From NCBI GenBank assembly GCA_963843835.1, contig CAWJMD010000008.1:310001-374000 (forward strand): 64,000 nt of DNA, written 5' to 3'. Position numbers and translations under genes: made by a program. Every line of letters starts with the position of its first letter. The stretch's first letter is position 1. Shown one piece after another: positions 8,775 to 18,405 of the stretch. This stretch comes from CAWJMD01 sp963843835. GTDB lineage: Bacteria; Actinomycetota; Actinomycetes; Actinomycetales; CAWJMD01. A model generated the notes under the pieces. It had not been told where the DNA came from. It did not search any database and saw only the letters and a program-made list of their open reading frames with translations.

Positions 8775-8800
8775 GGTTGAACACTGCAGGATGGGTGAAC
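8775..8800 (+). promoter_or_regulatory. Candidate AraC-type direct repeat
   Basis: GGTTGAAC (8775-8782) and GGGTGAAC (8793-8800) form an 18-bp-period direct repeat in the intergenic space between the divergent AraC and PhyH-like genes. AraC proteins usually bind direct repeats, but this one is short and its assignment is inference. Confidence 0.3.
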
Positions 8801-8837
8801 GCACCGCGACGGACAGCAGACACAGACAGGAGCCCCC

Positions 8838-9734
8838 ATGACCTCGACCCTTGAACCCGGCACGGCCGACGTCCGCATCCACGACGACGTGACGGACGAG
8901 CTGGTGACGCAGATGCGTCAGGACGGCTTCGCGGTCCTGCGCCACGCGATCACGCCGGAGGAGGTGTCTGCCCTCCATGGCGAGGCGGTCCGGCTGTGCC
9001 GGGGCGAGCTGGCCGAGATCGACCACGCACCCGTCGTCGGGGACGAGTCCGACGACGAGCTGATGCGCCGGTTCCTGTGCATCCACTACCCGCACAAGGT
9101 GTCGGAGGTCGCGCGGCGTGCGCTCGACGCGCCGCGCGTCGTGGATGCCTTGACCCGCGTCATCGGCCCGAACGTCAAGGCGATGCAGTCGATGCTGTTC
9201 ATCAAGTCCGAGGGAAAGCCCGGGCAGCCGTGGCACCAGGACGAGTTCTTCATCCCGACAAGGGACCGCTCGCTCACGGCAGTGTGGATCGCCCTGGACG
9301 ACGCCACGATCGAGAACGGCTGCCTCTGGGTCCTCCCCGGCTCGCACCGCCGGGGCGTCCTCTACCCCGATCGGGAGCAGGACGACGACCGGTTCGACTG
9401 CAGCATCGAGGCTTTCGACTTCCCCTACCGTGACGAGGACGCCGTCCCGGTGGAGGTTCCGGCGGGTTCCGCGGTGATCTTCAACGGCTACCTGCTGCAC
9501 CGGTCCCTGCAGAACTCGGGTCGCCACGGCTACCGCCGCGCCCTCGCCAACCACTACATGAGCGCCGAGTCGCTCCTGCCGTGGAAGGGCGTTCCCGATG
9601 GTGTCCACGTCGGCAAGCACGACTTCCGTGACGTCGTCCTCGTGGCAGGTGAGGACCCGTACGCGTACAAGGGCGTCGCGGACATCTCCCGACCGCTCTC
9701 CCGTCCTGACAAGGACGGTGGCTGCGACCGCTAG
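8838..9734 (+). CDS. Phytanoyl-CoA dioxygenase (PhyH) family protein
   Basis: The 298-residue protein is a predicted Fe(II)/2-oxoglutarate-dependent hydroxylase. The iron facial triad is visible: His133 and Asp135 in PWHQDEFF, and His221 in GYLLHRSLQNSG, with a following RRA Arg for 2-oxoglutarate. Other family segments are WIALDDATIENGCLWVLPGSHRRG and VPAGSAVIFNGYLLH. The ATG is preceded by CAGGAG. It probably hydroxylates a small molecule; substrates of bacterial PhyH proteins are diverse (ectoine, lipids, natural products), so none is assigned. Regulation by the divergent AraC is likely. It converges on the GH3 gene with 12 bp between stops. Confidence 0.88.
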   Translation: MTSTLEPGTADVRIHDDVTDELVTQMRQDGFAVLRHAITPEEVSALHGEAVRLCRGELAEIDHAPVVGDESDDELMRRFLCIHYPHKVSEVARRALDAPRVVDALTRVIGPNVKAMQSMLFIKSEGKPGQPWHQDEFFIPTRDRSLTAVWIALDDATIENGCLWVLPGSHRRGVLYPDREQDDDRFDCSIEAFDFPYRDEDAVPVEVPAGSAVIFNGYLLHRSLQNSGRHGYRRALANHYMSAESLLPWKGVPDGVHVGKHDFRDVVLVAGEDPYAYKGVADISRPLSRPDKDGGCDR

Positions 9735-9746
9735 CGGTTGGCAGGG

Positions 9747-12229
9747 TCAGCCTGGTGGGACGACCAGGGAGCACCGCAGGGGGAGGTCGCTGACCGAGCT
9801 GCCGACCAGCACGTCGTACGTGCCGGGGTCGGCGACCCAGCCGTCGTCCCACCGCGTCAGCGAGCGCCACGGCAGGGGCAGGACGATCGTCTGCTCCTCG
9901 CCGGCGCCGGCTCGCACCACCTGGTGGGTCGCCAGCCACCGCACCGGCCGTCCCGTGTCGTCCTCCCGCGCGGCCAGGTAGACCTGGACGACGTGCTTGC
10001 CCGGGCGGGCGCCCACGTTGCGCACCCGCACACGGACCCAGCCGCCCCTCTCAGGGGTCGGTGCCTGGACCTCCGCGTCGTCGAGCTCCCAGGTCGTGTA
10101 ACCCAGGCCGTGACCGAACCAGAACGCGGGGCGGCGACCCGACCGCAGCCACGCCCGGTAGCCCACGTGGATCCCCTCCGAGTACTCCAGCCGCCCGTCG
10201 GTCGGGGTCACGTCCAGGACGGGGGGCTCGTCCTCGCCGGGCCACGTCGTCGGTAGGCGACCACCTGGCTCCTGGTGCCCCAGCAGCACGTCAGCCAGGG
10301 CGTGGCCGACCTCCTGTCCGCCGAAGTGGGTGACGACGATCGCGGCGACTTCGTGCCGCCACGGCATCAGCACGGGCGCGCCCGACCCGACGACGACGAC
10401 GGTGGGCGTTCCCGTGGCCGCGACGGCGCGCACCAGCGCGTCCTGGTGGCCGGGCAGGCCGAGGTCGCGACGGTCGAAGCCCTCGGACTCCACGTCGGAG
10501 CTCGTGCCGACGACGACCACCGCGACGTCCGACGTCCGCGCCAGCGCGACGGCGTCCTCGATCAGGTCCTCCGCCGGCGTCGGATCGGGCTCGAGGCCCA
10601 CCCGGACCGCCAACAGGCCGGCCTGCCCGAGCGCCTCGCGACGCAGGGTCAGCCGGACCTCCACCCGGCGCGCCACACCGGCCTCCACCTCCACGTCGCC
10701 GGAGTGCGAGGGAGGCGCCAGCGGGCTCGCTCCGAGACGGTCGCCCACCACAGCCCCTGTCCCGGAGACGATCACGGCCCCGTCGACCTCCACGAGGCCA
10801 TGGGCTCCGGCGGCGAAACCCAGCCGACGCGGTACCGGTGCGGGACGGGACCCAGGTGAAGTCGACATCGAGCCGGGTGGTCTGCCTGACCGGCGCGTCA
10901 CCGCCGAACCAGACCAGGTCGGTCGAGAGCCGGTGCTCCTCGTGGAGGGCGCGCCCGTCAGCGTCGCGGAACGTGACGCGTACCCCCGGCTCGCCGCTCT
11001 GCGGGTGCCGCAGCTCGTCCAGGGGCAGCCCCGCCACACCGTCCTGGACCACCGCCCCCACGGCGTGCTCGACCGCATGACCGGGCAGGGCGGTCCGCAA
11101 GCCGTCCAGTGGGCTGACGACCCGGTGGGGGAGGACCGTGGCCGACCCACCTCCCTGCGTGCGCGCGTGGTCGGCGTTGTGACCGATGACTGCGATGCGG
11201 CGGAGGCGAGCCGGGTCGAGGGGCAGCAGCCCGTCGTTGGCGACCAGCACCATGCCGTCGCAGGCGACCTCGTGGGCCAGTGCCGTCCCCGCCACCTCGT
11301 CGGGGGCGGGGTCCTCCTCGGCCGGCGTCGAGCCGGTCGGCTCCAAGGCACCGACTCGGGACGCGAGGAGCAGGATCCGGCGCACCTTCTCGTCGCACGG
11401 CTCTCTCCGGCACCTCGCCGCAGCGGACGGCGGTCACGAGCGCGTCCCCCCACGGTCCGTGGGGGCCGGGCATCACCAGATCCTGGTCGCCCTTCGCCGC
11501 TCCCACCGAGCGCACCGCACCCCAGTCACCGACGACCACGCCGTCGAAGCCCCAGTCCGTACGGAGGGGCGTGGTCAGAAGAGGGCTCTCGGTCGCGGTG
11601 ACCCCGTTGACCGCGTTGTAGGAGGACATCACCATCCACGCGCCGCCGCTGAGCACCGCCTCCTCGAACGGACGCAGGTACACCTCGCGGAGTGCGCGTG
11701 CGGACACCTCGGCGCTGGCGGTGAAGCGCTCGGTCTCGGAGTCGTTCGCGACGTAGTGCTTCACGGCGGCCGCGACACCGTGTCGCTGGACGCCCCGGAC
11801 GACGGCCGACCCGAGATGTGCTGTGAGCAGCGGGTCCTCGCTGAACGCCTCGAAGTGGCGACCCGCGAGCGGGGAGCGGTGCATGTTGACGGTCGGCGCG
11901 AGGAGGACGTGCACGCCGCGTCGCCGCGCCTCGCCCGACAGCACCCGTCCGTACTCGTGAGCAAGCCCCGGGTCCCACGTCGCCGCGAGGACAGTCGCTG
12001 ACGGAAGGTTGAGCGACGGGCGGCGCTCGTCCCACAGCTCGCCGCGCACGCCGACGGGGCCGTCGGACATCAGCATCGGCTCCAGCCCGATCTCGGGCAC
12101 TCCGCAGGTGCGCCAGTGGTCGGCGCCGGTCAGCAGGGCCACCTTCGCCTCGAGCTCGAGCCGGACCAGCCGCGACTCGATCTCCGGGTGTCGCGTGTGC
12201 AGAGCCTCGGTGACCGGTTCGGCGGTCAC
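9747..12229 (-). pseudogene. Glycoside hydrolase family 3 beta-glucosidase-like gene, two frame breaks
   Basis: If the frames are joined the product is about 826 residues, normal for GH3 with a PA14 insert. The N-terminal barrel holds MLMSDGPVGVRGE, KHYVANDSETER and the nucleophile Asp in VVVGDWGAV. The second frame gives VRRILLLASRVGALE and IAVIGHNADHARTQGGGSA (the GH3 C domain). The third frame gives LGFAAGAHGLVEVDG (PA14-like), GTSSDVESEGFDRRDLGLPG, GGRLPTTWP and a C-terminal Fn3-like domain. Breaks are at about 11395 (one extra base restores AV-DEKVRR) and about 10820. The GTG start at 12229 overlaps the gntR stop. It belongs to the sulfatase-gntR operon. Predicted role: hydrolysis of terminal beta-linked sugars, probably intracellular since no signal peptide is seen. 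Confidence 0.85.
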
Positions 12230-12951
12230 GCGAGCTCTCGGCCGATGGCCGGGTGCAGTGCGGCGATGTCGCGTCGTACCCGCCGCACGTGGGCTCGGGC
12301 TGCCTCCTCGGCGGCGTCGGCGTCGCGCGCCAGCACGGCGTCGAGCACCGCCTGGTGCTCCACGATCGCCTGCTTCGACCACACCAGCGGCTTGCCCCCG
12401 AGCATCGCGATCGCGATCCGGCCCTGCACCCGCTCCAGGTAGGGCAGGAGCTCGTCGTTGTGCGCCGCGGATCGCAGCACGGCGTGGAACGCCATGTCGA
12501 GAGGGACGTGCTGCTCGGCCTCTCCTCGTTCGACGGCCGTCGCGTGCTGCCGGTGGGCCTCTGCCAGTGTCGCGAGCTCCTCCGGCGTGGCGTTGAGGGC
12601 CGCCAGCCTCGCGGCGAGTCCTTCGAGGACCTCCCGGATCTGGTACAGCGGAACGAGTTCCGTCGGATCCAGGACGGCGACCCCCGCACCCCGGTGCGGC
12701 TCCTCGGTGGCAAGTCCGTCCTGCACCAGTCGCTGGACCGCCTCCCGCACGGGGCTGCGGCTGACGTCGAACTGCTGTGCCAGGACCGGGACGCTCAGCC
12801 TGCTCCCGGGCGCGAGCCGCCCACTGACGATCGCGGTGCGCAGCGACTCGTAGACGCTGTCGGCGACGCGTCGCTGCTGGGGGAGCGCGGCGAACGGGCT
12901 GGGCGCGACGGCCGTGGCGTCGACGACGCCGTCGTGGTCGAAGGTGCTCAT
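12226..12951 (-). CDS. GntR-family (FadR/FCD subfamily) transcriptional regulator
   Basis: The 241-residue protein has an N-terminal winged HTH (VYESLRTAIVSGRLAPGSRLSVPVLAQQFDVSRSPVREAVQRL). Its C-terminal all-helical FCD domain has the His/Asp metal pattern (LDMAFHAVL, EHQAVLDAVLARDADAA). FCD regulators commonly sense sugar acids or carboxylates. Its ATG overlaps the sulfatase stop (ATGA) and its stop overlaps the GH3 start (GTGA), so it is the middle gene of a three-gene operon. It is the best candidate to control the divergent promoter region at 14673-14771, which carries a long inverted repeat. Confidence 0.9.
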   Translation of the reverse strand: MSTFDHDGVVDATAVAPSPFAALPQQRRVADSVYESLRTAIVSGRLAPGSRLSVPVLAQQFDVSRSPVREAVQRLVQDGLATEEPHRGAGVAVLDPTELVPLYQIREVLEGLAARLAALNATPEELATLAEAHRQHATAVERGEAEQHVPLDMAFHAVLRSAAHNDELLPYLERVQGRIAIAMLGGKPLVWSKQAIVEHQAVLDAVLARDADAAEEAARAHVRRVRRDIAALHPAIGRELA

Positions 12952-14672
12952 GAGCGCGTCCTGTCGTGGCTGGTCTCGGCTGATAGGTCCTCTGCGCTAC
13001 GAGACGCATCCACCAGGATCTCCCTGCTCGGGGCGAAGCCGAGGCGCCACGCCCCGACGGTGACGGGGACGTCGGGCACGGCGATCGGCGCGGTGTAGAG
13101 GTGCCAGTGTCGGCCATCGTCGACGGGGGCGCCGGTCACCTCCTCGACCTGGGTCCGAGGACGGACGGGGCCGGAGGGGTCGGTGGTCCACCCGATCGAG
13201 GCGCCGGGCGTGTCGCACGACGCGTGCAGCGCTCCGTCCCTCCGGTCCGCCACGGGCGCGCTGGTGACGCGCAGCTCGCCGCCGGGGCGCCACTCATCCA
13301 GCTGCTGGCGCTCCGACGCAGGCCAGGGGTTCGCGTAGACCTGCTGCCACTCGTCCAGCAGCCCACGCAGCCGTCGCAGGTCGTCGGTGTGGCCGGGGTC
13401 GGACGCCAGGTTGACCAGCTCGTAGGGGTCCTCGTCGTGGTCGTAGAGCTCCTCCGGCGGTCGCCCCGGCGCGAGGACCGCTCGCTGGATCGGGCTGAGA
13501 TGGCGCTCCGGGAGCCCCTTCGCCACGGCGTCGGAGTCGGCGAACGCGAGCCTGCGGAACTCGCGCCAGGTGACGAACTTGTCCGGGTACTCGCTGTGCT
13601 GCATCGGGGACCGGTCGGGGTGCGCGTGCCGCACGTACCGGTAGCGGCGGTCCCGGACCGTCAACGACGCGTCCTCCTGCTCGTCGATGCGAGCCCGTCC
13701 GCCGAAGACCGCCGGGTTGGGGTCGAGGTAGCGACCCTCGGAGTCGAAGACCGGACGACCGTGCATGTGGTCCGGAACCGGCAGGCCGCACGCGGCGAGG
13801 ATCGTCGGGGCGAGGTCGAGGCAGTGGACAAGCTCCGGTCGACGCGACGGCGCGAGGACCCCTGGCCAGCGGACGATCAGCGGCACTCGCAACCCGGCCT
13901 CGTTCGCCCAGCGCTTCGCCCGTGGCATCCCGACCCCGTGGTCGACCCAGAACACCACGATCGTGTCGCGGTCGAGGCCGTCCTCCGCCAGCTGGCCGAG
14001 CAGGCCTCCGACCCAGTGGTCCATCTGGGTCACGAGGTCTCCGTACCGGGCCCAAGTCTCACGGAAGGCGGGTGTGTCCGGGTAGTACGGGGGCAGCGGT
14101 GCGACGGCCGGGTCGTGACGCCGTTCCTCAGAGACGTCCGCGGTCTCCGCCGCGAAGGCGTGCTCGTCGTAGTACAGGCGCGACTCGTGGGTGATGCTGC
14201 TGTGGAATCCCGCGAAGAACGGCGTCGACGGCGAGGGGCGCTTGCGCCAGTGCGCGGTCGTGCTGCACTCGTCGAAGGCGGTCGGCGGGGTCTGCACCTG
14301 GAAGTCGGCGAACACGTTGTTGGTGACGTAGTACCCCGCCTCCCGGAAGTACTCGCTGAGCAGCCTCACCTCCGGCGGCGGGACCGCCTTGGTCCGCATC
14401 GGGAGCGTCCCGATCGCGGACGGGTGGCAGCCGGTCATGATCGCCGACCGTGAGGGAGCGCAGACCGGGGCGCTGGCGTAGGCGTGGGTGTACAGCGCCC
14501 CGTTCGAGGCCAGCTCGTCGAGCACCGGGGTGTCCGCGTACTCGGCGCCGGGCCAGATCCCCTGGTAGGCACCGAGGTCGGGGTTGATGTCGTGCGTGGA
14601 GATCCACAGGACGTTCGGTCGTGCGTCCTCGCCGCGGGACTCGCGCATCTGCGCGTGGCCGTCTTCCGTCAT
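12948..14672 (-). CDS. Type I sulfatase (formylglycine-dependent arylsulfatase family)
   Basis: The 574-residue enzyme would cleave sulfate esters. The FGE recognition and active-site signature is intact: Cys71 in PVCAPSRSAIMTG (CxPSR), which must be oxidised to formylglycine. Metal-site segments are NVLWISTHDINPDLG near the N-terminus and FWVDHGVGMPRAKRWANEAG. LRVPLIVRWPG and DLAPTILAACGLP are typical of S1 sulfatases. The C-terminal extension (about residues 480-574, GASIGWTTDPSGPV) looks like a beta-rich accessory domain. No signal peptide is obvious, so it may be cytoplasmic and act after uptake. A matching FGE gene lies at 23497-24450. It is the first gene of the sulfatase-gntR-GH3 operon. 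Confidence 0.93.
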   Translation of the reverse strand: MTEDGHAQMRESRGEDARPNVLWISTHDINPDLGAYQGIWPGAEYADTPVLDELASNGALYTHAYASAPVCAPSRSAIMTGCHPSAIGTLPMRTKAVPPPEVRLLSEYFREAGYYVTNNVFADFQVQTPPTAFDECSTTAHWRKRPSPSTPFFAGFHSSITHESRLYYDEHAFAAETADVSEERRHDPAVAPLPPYYPDTPAFRETWARYGDLVTQMDHWVGGLLGQLAEDGLDRDTIVVFWVDHGVGMPRAKRWANEAGLRVPLIVRWPGVLAPSRRPELVHCLDLAPTILAACGLPVPDHMHGRPVFDSEGRYLDPNPAVFGGRARIDEQEDASLTVRDRRYRYVRHAHPDRSPMQHSEYPDKFVTWREFRRLAFADSDAVAKGLPERHLSPIQRAVLAPGRPPEELYDHDEDPYELVNLASDPGHTDDLRRLRGLLDEWQQVYANPWPASERQQLDEWRPGGELRVTSAPVADRRDGALHASCDTPGASIGWTTDPSGPVRPRTQVEEVTGAPVDDGRHWHLYTAPIAVPDVPVTVGAWRLGFAPSREILVDASRSAEDLSAETSHDRTRS

Positions 14673-14689
14673 GTCGCTAGACTATCCCA

Positions 14690-14716
14690 ACATGCTGCAT
14701 GTAACGTGCAGCACGT
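14690..14716. promoter_or_regulatory. Long inverted repeat in the sulfatase/ABC divergent promoter
   Basis: ACATGCTGCA (14690-14699) and TGCAGCACGT (14707-14716) are inverted copies with one mismatch, around the 7-nt centre TGTAACG. They lie between the divergent sulfatase (start 14672) and solute-binding-protein (start 14772) genes. A regulator operator is likely, and the GntR protein of the same operon is the natural candidate. This is inference from position and symmetry. Confidence 0.6.
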
Positions 14717-14771
14717 ACCACGCAGCGTGGACTTATTACATCGCTGGGCAACCGCACTCTGGAGGAGAGAC

Positions 14772-16328
14772 ATGACGTGGACGAGGGCCCGACGGGGCGC
14801 GGTGCTGATGGCGGCGTCGGCGATGGCGCTGGCGCTGGTGGGATGCACCTCCGAGGGGCAGAGCGGGGACGGTGCCGAAGGTGACGAAGGGGGCGAGCAG
14901 CAGAGCCTGACCCTCACGATCGGAGCCCGGGTGGACAACAACTCCTTCGACCCGGCCGACCTCGAGATCGGCAACCGGATCCAGTACTGGCAGCCGGTCT
15001 ACGACACGCTGGTCCGGCTGGACGCGGACGCTGAGCCGCAGCCCAACCTCGCGACCGAGTGGTCGTACAACGACGACAACACCGCTCTGACGCTGCAGCT
15101 GCGCGACGACGTGACCTTCACCGACGGTGAGGCCTTCGACGGTGAGGCGGTCAAGGCGAACATCGAGCACATCAAGGCCGGCTCGGGACAGAACCAGTTC
15201 ATGGTCGCCGGGATCGAGGAGGTCGTCGTCAACTCCCCGGCCGAGGTGGAGCTCCGGCTGTCCGAGCCGGTGCCCTCCCTGCTGTCCTACCTCGGCTGGG
15301 TCGGGGGCGCGATGGCCTCTCCCGCGGCCCTGGAGGCCGGCAGCATCGCCGAGGAGCCCGTGGGTTCCGGGCCGTACGTCTACGACGCGGCCGCCAGCCG
15401 TCCTGGCACCGAGTACCGCTACACCCGCAACGAGGACTACTGGAACCCCGACGCCTTCCCGTACGACACCTACGTCGTCCGTCCGCTGAACGACGTCACC
15501 CCGACCCTCAACGCGCTGAAGACCGACCAGCTCAGCGGCGCACTCCTGACGCCCGCCGTGGCCCAGGAGGCCGAGTCGTCCGGTGTGGCGATCAAGACGA
15601 GGTCGGTCGCGTGGGCGGGGCTGCTGATCGGTGACCGCGAGGGCACGAAGGTCCCCGAGCTCGCCGACCCCCGCGTGCGCCAGGCGATCAACTACGCGAT
15701 GAACCGCCAGGAGATGGTCGAGTTCATCCTCAACGGCTACGGGGAACCGACCAGCCAGGTGTTCAACACCGCGAGCCAGGCCTACGACGAGGACCTCGAC
15801 GACGCCTACACGTACGACGTCGACCGGGCCAAGCAGCTGATGTCCGAGGCCGGCGTCGGCGAGTTCACGATCACCATGCCGCAGTGGGACAGCCCCTGGA
15901 ACGACCTCTTCCCGACGATCGCCGCCCAGCTCGCGGAGATCGGCATCACGGTCGAGTACGACCAGGTCCCGCCGGACCAGGCGATCTCCTCGGTCCTGTC
16001 CGGCGACTACCCGGTGGCGTTCTTCCCCCTGGCGTCGGCGAGCGCGTGGCAGGACCTTCAGACCTGGGTGACCCCCGAGGCGCCGTGGAACATGCAGAAG
16101 GCCACCGACCCCGAGCTGACCGCGCTGATCGAGAAGGCGCAGATGGCGACAGGGGACGAGCAGGACGCGGCCTTCCAGGCCGTGAACGAGTGGCTGGTCG
16201 AGGAGGCGTGGTTCGCGCCCCTGTTCCGCCAGGACCAGGTCTTCGGGGTGACCGAGGGGACGGACGTGACGATGCAGGCACAGAACGCCGTCCCGTCCCT
16301 CTGGCTCTACGAGCCGGCCGAGGGCTGA
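14772..16328 (+). CDS. ABC transporter family 5 extracellular solute-binding lipoprotein
   Basis: The 518-residue protein starts at an ATG after GGAGGAG. It has a lipoprotein signal with lipobox (ALALVGCTSEG), so the mature protein is anchored outside the membrane by its lipidated Cys. An acidic linker precedes the SBP_bac_5 fold: ATEWSYNDDNTALTLQLRDDVTFTDGE is the classical Dpp/Opp-type segment, with PVGSGPYVY and LADPRVRQAINYAMNR later. Family-5 receptors carry oligopeptides, nickel, opines or oligosaccharides. Next to a sulfatase and a GH3 enzyme, a glycoside or sugar-acid ligand is more likely here than a peptide. A perfect hairpin follows the stop. Confidence 0.92.
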   Translation: MTWTRARRGAVLMAASAMALALVGCTSEGQSGDGAEGDEGGEQQSLTLTIGARVDNNSFDPADLEIGNRIQYWQPVYDTLVRLDADAEPQPNLATEWSYNDDNTALTLQLRDDVTFTDGEAFDGEAVKANIEHIKAGSGQNQFMVAGIEEVVVNSPAEVELRLSEPVPSLLSYLGWVGGAMASPAALEAGSIAEEPVGSGPYVYDAAASRPGTEYRYTRNEDYWNPDAFPYDTYVVRPLNDVTPTLNALKTDQLSGALLTPAVAQEAESSGVAIKTRSVAWAGLLIGDREGTKVPELADPRVRQAINYAMNRQEMVEFILNGYGEPTSQVFNTASQAYDEDLDDAYTYDVDRAKQLMSEAGVGEFTITMPQWDSPWNDLFPTIAAQLAEIGITVEYDQVPPDQAISSVLSGDYPVAFFPLASASAWQDLQTWVTPEAPWNMQKATDPELTALIEKAQMATGDEQDAAFQAVNEWLVEEAWFAPLFRQDQVFGVTEGTDVTMQAQNAVPSLWLYEPAEG

Positions 16329-16332
16329 CCGT

Positions 16333-16365
16333 TTCCCGCCGGGGCCACCACGGCCCCGGCGGGAA
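16333..16365 (+). terminator. Intercistronic stem-loop after the solute-binding-protein gene
   Basis: A perfect 14-bp stem, TTCCCGCCGGGGCC (16333-16346) with GGCCCCGGCGGGAA (16352-16365), has a 5-nt loop and no U-tract. It sits between the receptor and permease genes. That is the usual place for partial termination or mRNA protection that keeps receptor levels above permease levels. Confidence 0.75.
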
Positions 16366-16408
16366 CCACTCCCGACCGACCTGACCGACGACGAAGGGTT
16401 CTGACGCC

Positions 16409-17350
16409 GTGATCCGGTTCGTCCTGCGAAGAGTCGCCTTCGGTGTCAGCCTGGTGCTCTTCGCCACGACGCTGACGTTCTTCCTCGTCTATCGGGACCC
16501 GTTGACGATCGCCCGGAACATTCTCGGCGAGAACGCCTCCCAGGATCAGGTGCTCGCCAGGGCTGAGGTGCTCGGCCTCGACCGGCCCCTGGTCGCGCAG
16601 TTCCTCGACTGGCTGGCGAGTGCCGTCACCGGTGACCTGGGCACGTCCTACTTCTCGACCGAGACGGTGGCGTCGATCCTGGTGAGCCGCACACCGGTCA
16701 CCTTGTCGATCGTCGCCGGTGGAGTCCTGCTCACGGCGATCGTGAGCGCGGTGCTGGGGATGCTGGCCGCGGTCCGGGGCGGCTGGGCCGACCGGTCCGT
16801 GCAGGTCCTGTCCGTGGTCGGCATGTCGCTGCCGAACTTCTGGCTCGCCCTGATGTTCGTCCTGCTCTTCGCCGTGAGCCTGCGCATCTTCCCGGCGACC
16901 GGCTATGTCTCACCGGACATCTCGGTGGTCGGCTGGCTGGCGAGCATCACCCTCCCGGTGGTGGCGCTGGCCCTGAGCGGGATCGCGGCCGCCACCCAGC
17001 AGGTCCGGGGCGCCGTGATGGACCTGCTCGAGGCGGACTTCGTCCGGACGCTCCGGTCGCGGGGGCTGTCCGAGAAGTCGATCCTCTTCCGGCATGCCCT
17101 CAAGAACGCCGCGTCACCGGCACTGACCGTCCTGTCGCTCCAGTTCATCGGCCTTCTCGGCGGAGCCATCGTCATCGAGAAGGTGTTCGCTCTCCCCGGC
17201 CTGGGGACGACCGCCGTGAACGCCACCATCCGCGGTGACATCCCGGTGCTGCTGGGGGTCGTGGCCGTGACCGTGGTGATCGTGGTCGTCGTCAACCTGG
17301 TGATCGACGTCGTGAACGGCTGGCTGAACCCGAAGGTGACCCTGTCGTGA
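16409..17350 (+). CDS. ABC transporter permease (DppB/OppB type)
   Basis: The 313-residue inner-membrane protein has about six helices. Its N-terminus, MIRFVLRRVAFGVSLVLFAT, is the typical DppB opening. The cytoplasmic coupling loop reads DFVRTLRSRGLSEKSILFRHALKNAASP, the EAA motif that contacts the ATPase. FALPGLGTTAVNATIRGDIPVL near the C-terminus is also conserved. The start is GTG at 16409. The stop overlaps the next permease start (GTGA at 17347-17350). Functions with the receptor just upstream. Confidence 0.93.
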   Translation: MIRFVLRRVAFGVSLVLFATTLTFFLVYRDPLTIARNILGENASQDQVLARAEVLGLDRPLVAQFLDWLASAVTGDLGTSYFSTETVASILVSRTPVTLSIVAGGVLLTAIVSAVLGMLAAVRGGWADRSVQVLSVVGMSLPNFWLALMFVLLFAVSLRIFPATGYVSPDISVVGWLASITLPVVALALSGIAAATQQVRGAVMDLLEADFVRTLRSRGLSEKSILFRHALKNAASPALTVLSLQFIGLLGGAIVIEKVFALPGLGTTAVNATIRGDIPVLLGVVAVTVVIVVVVNLVIDVVNGWLNPKVTLS

Positions 17351-18405
17351 CCGACATGCCCACTACCGCAGCCCCGTCCGCACCCGCACGACGGAGCGTG
17401 CTCGGCCTGATCCTGCGAAACCCGTTGGCGCTGACCGGCCTCGTCGTGCTGCTGGCACTCATCTCGGTCGCCCTCCTGGCCGGCGTCCTGGCGCCATTCG
17501 ACCCGATGCAGCCGGATCTGCGCCTGCGCAACGCGCCACCCGGCACGGACGGACACCTGCTCGGCGGCGACGGAGCCGGCCGCGACATCCTCTCCCGGCT
17601 GCTGTACGGCACGCGGCTGACGCTGGCAGGTGCCGCACTCGCCATCGGCGTCGCGATCCTCGTCGGGGTGCCGGCCGGACTGGTCGCCGGCTACGTCGGG
17701 CGGACGTTCGACGCCGTCTCCAGCTGGGTGGCCGACGTCCTGCTCTCGGTCCCGGGCAAGGTGCTGCTGCTCGCGGTCATCGCGGCGTTCGGACCGTCCG
17801 TGCTGATCACCATGACCGCCTTCGGCGTGATCCTGTCCCCGCACCTGTTCCGGCTCGTCCGCGCCCAGACCATCGGCGTCAGGAACGACCTCTATGTTGA
17901 CGCCGCCAAGGTGGCCGGCCTCTCGGACACGCGGATCATCGCCCGGCACATCCTCTACGTGGTCCGCGCCCCGATCATCATCCAGTCCGCCATCCTCGCG
18001 GGCATCGCGATCATCGTGCAGTCGGGCCTGGAGTTCCTGGGACTGGGTGACCCGGGACAGGTGACCTGGGGCTCGATGCTCGGGAACGCCTTCTCCGTCA
18101 TCTACCTCGCGCCCACCGCGATCGTCTGGCCCGGGGTGGCGATCGGTGTCACCGTCGCCTCCCTGGTCCTGCTCGGCAACGGCCTGCGCGACGCCGTGCA
18201 GGGCACGACGACGCCGCCGCGTCGGAACGCGGCGGCCGGCGCCCTCGGACCAGGCTTCCGCTCCCGTCGCGACAGGCTCAGAGCACGACCGTCCGCGACC
18301 GGCAGCCCTCCTGTCGGTGAAGGGGCTGCGCGTGGGCTACCCGCAGGCCGATGGCTCGACCACCGTCGTGGTCGACGGGGTCGACCTGGAGCTGAGACGC
18401 GGTGA
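17347..18405 (+). CDS. ABC transporter permease (DppC type), probably fused to the next ATPase gene by a frame correction
   Basis: The permease portion runs to about residue 290: N-terminal MTDMPTTAAPSAPARRSVLG, LLGGDGAGRDILSRLLYGTRLTL, the EAA loop DAAKVAGLSDTRIIARHIL, and the end LGNGLRDAVQG. After about nucleotide 18230 the frame becomes Arg/Gly-rich and overlaps the following ATPase in another frame, so it is not real coding. The ATPase frame has no credible start. DppC-DppD fusions are known in actinobacteria, and one surplus base between about 18225 and 18290 would join the two into one protein. The true permease end, if unfused, is near 18290. Confidence 0.85.
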   Translation: MTDMPTTAAPSAPARRSVLGLILRNPLALTGLVVLLALISVALLAGVLAPFDPMQPDLRLRNAPPGTDGHLLGGDGAGRDILSRLLYGTRLTLAGAALAIGVAILVGVPAGLVAGYVGRTFDAVSSWVADVLLSVPGKVLLLAVIAAFGPSVLITMTAFGVILSPHLFRLVRAQTIGVRNDLYVDAAKVAGLSDTRIIARHILYVVRAPIIIQSAILAGIAIIVQSGLEFLGLGDPGQVTWGSMLGNAFSVIYLAPTAIVWPGVAIGVTVASLVLLGNGLRDAVQGTTTPPRRNAAAGALGPGFRSRRDRLRARPSATGSPPVGEGAARGLPAGRWLDHRRGRRGRPGAETR

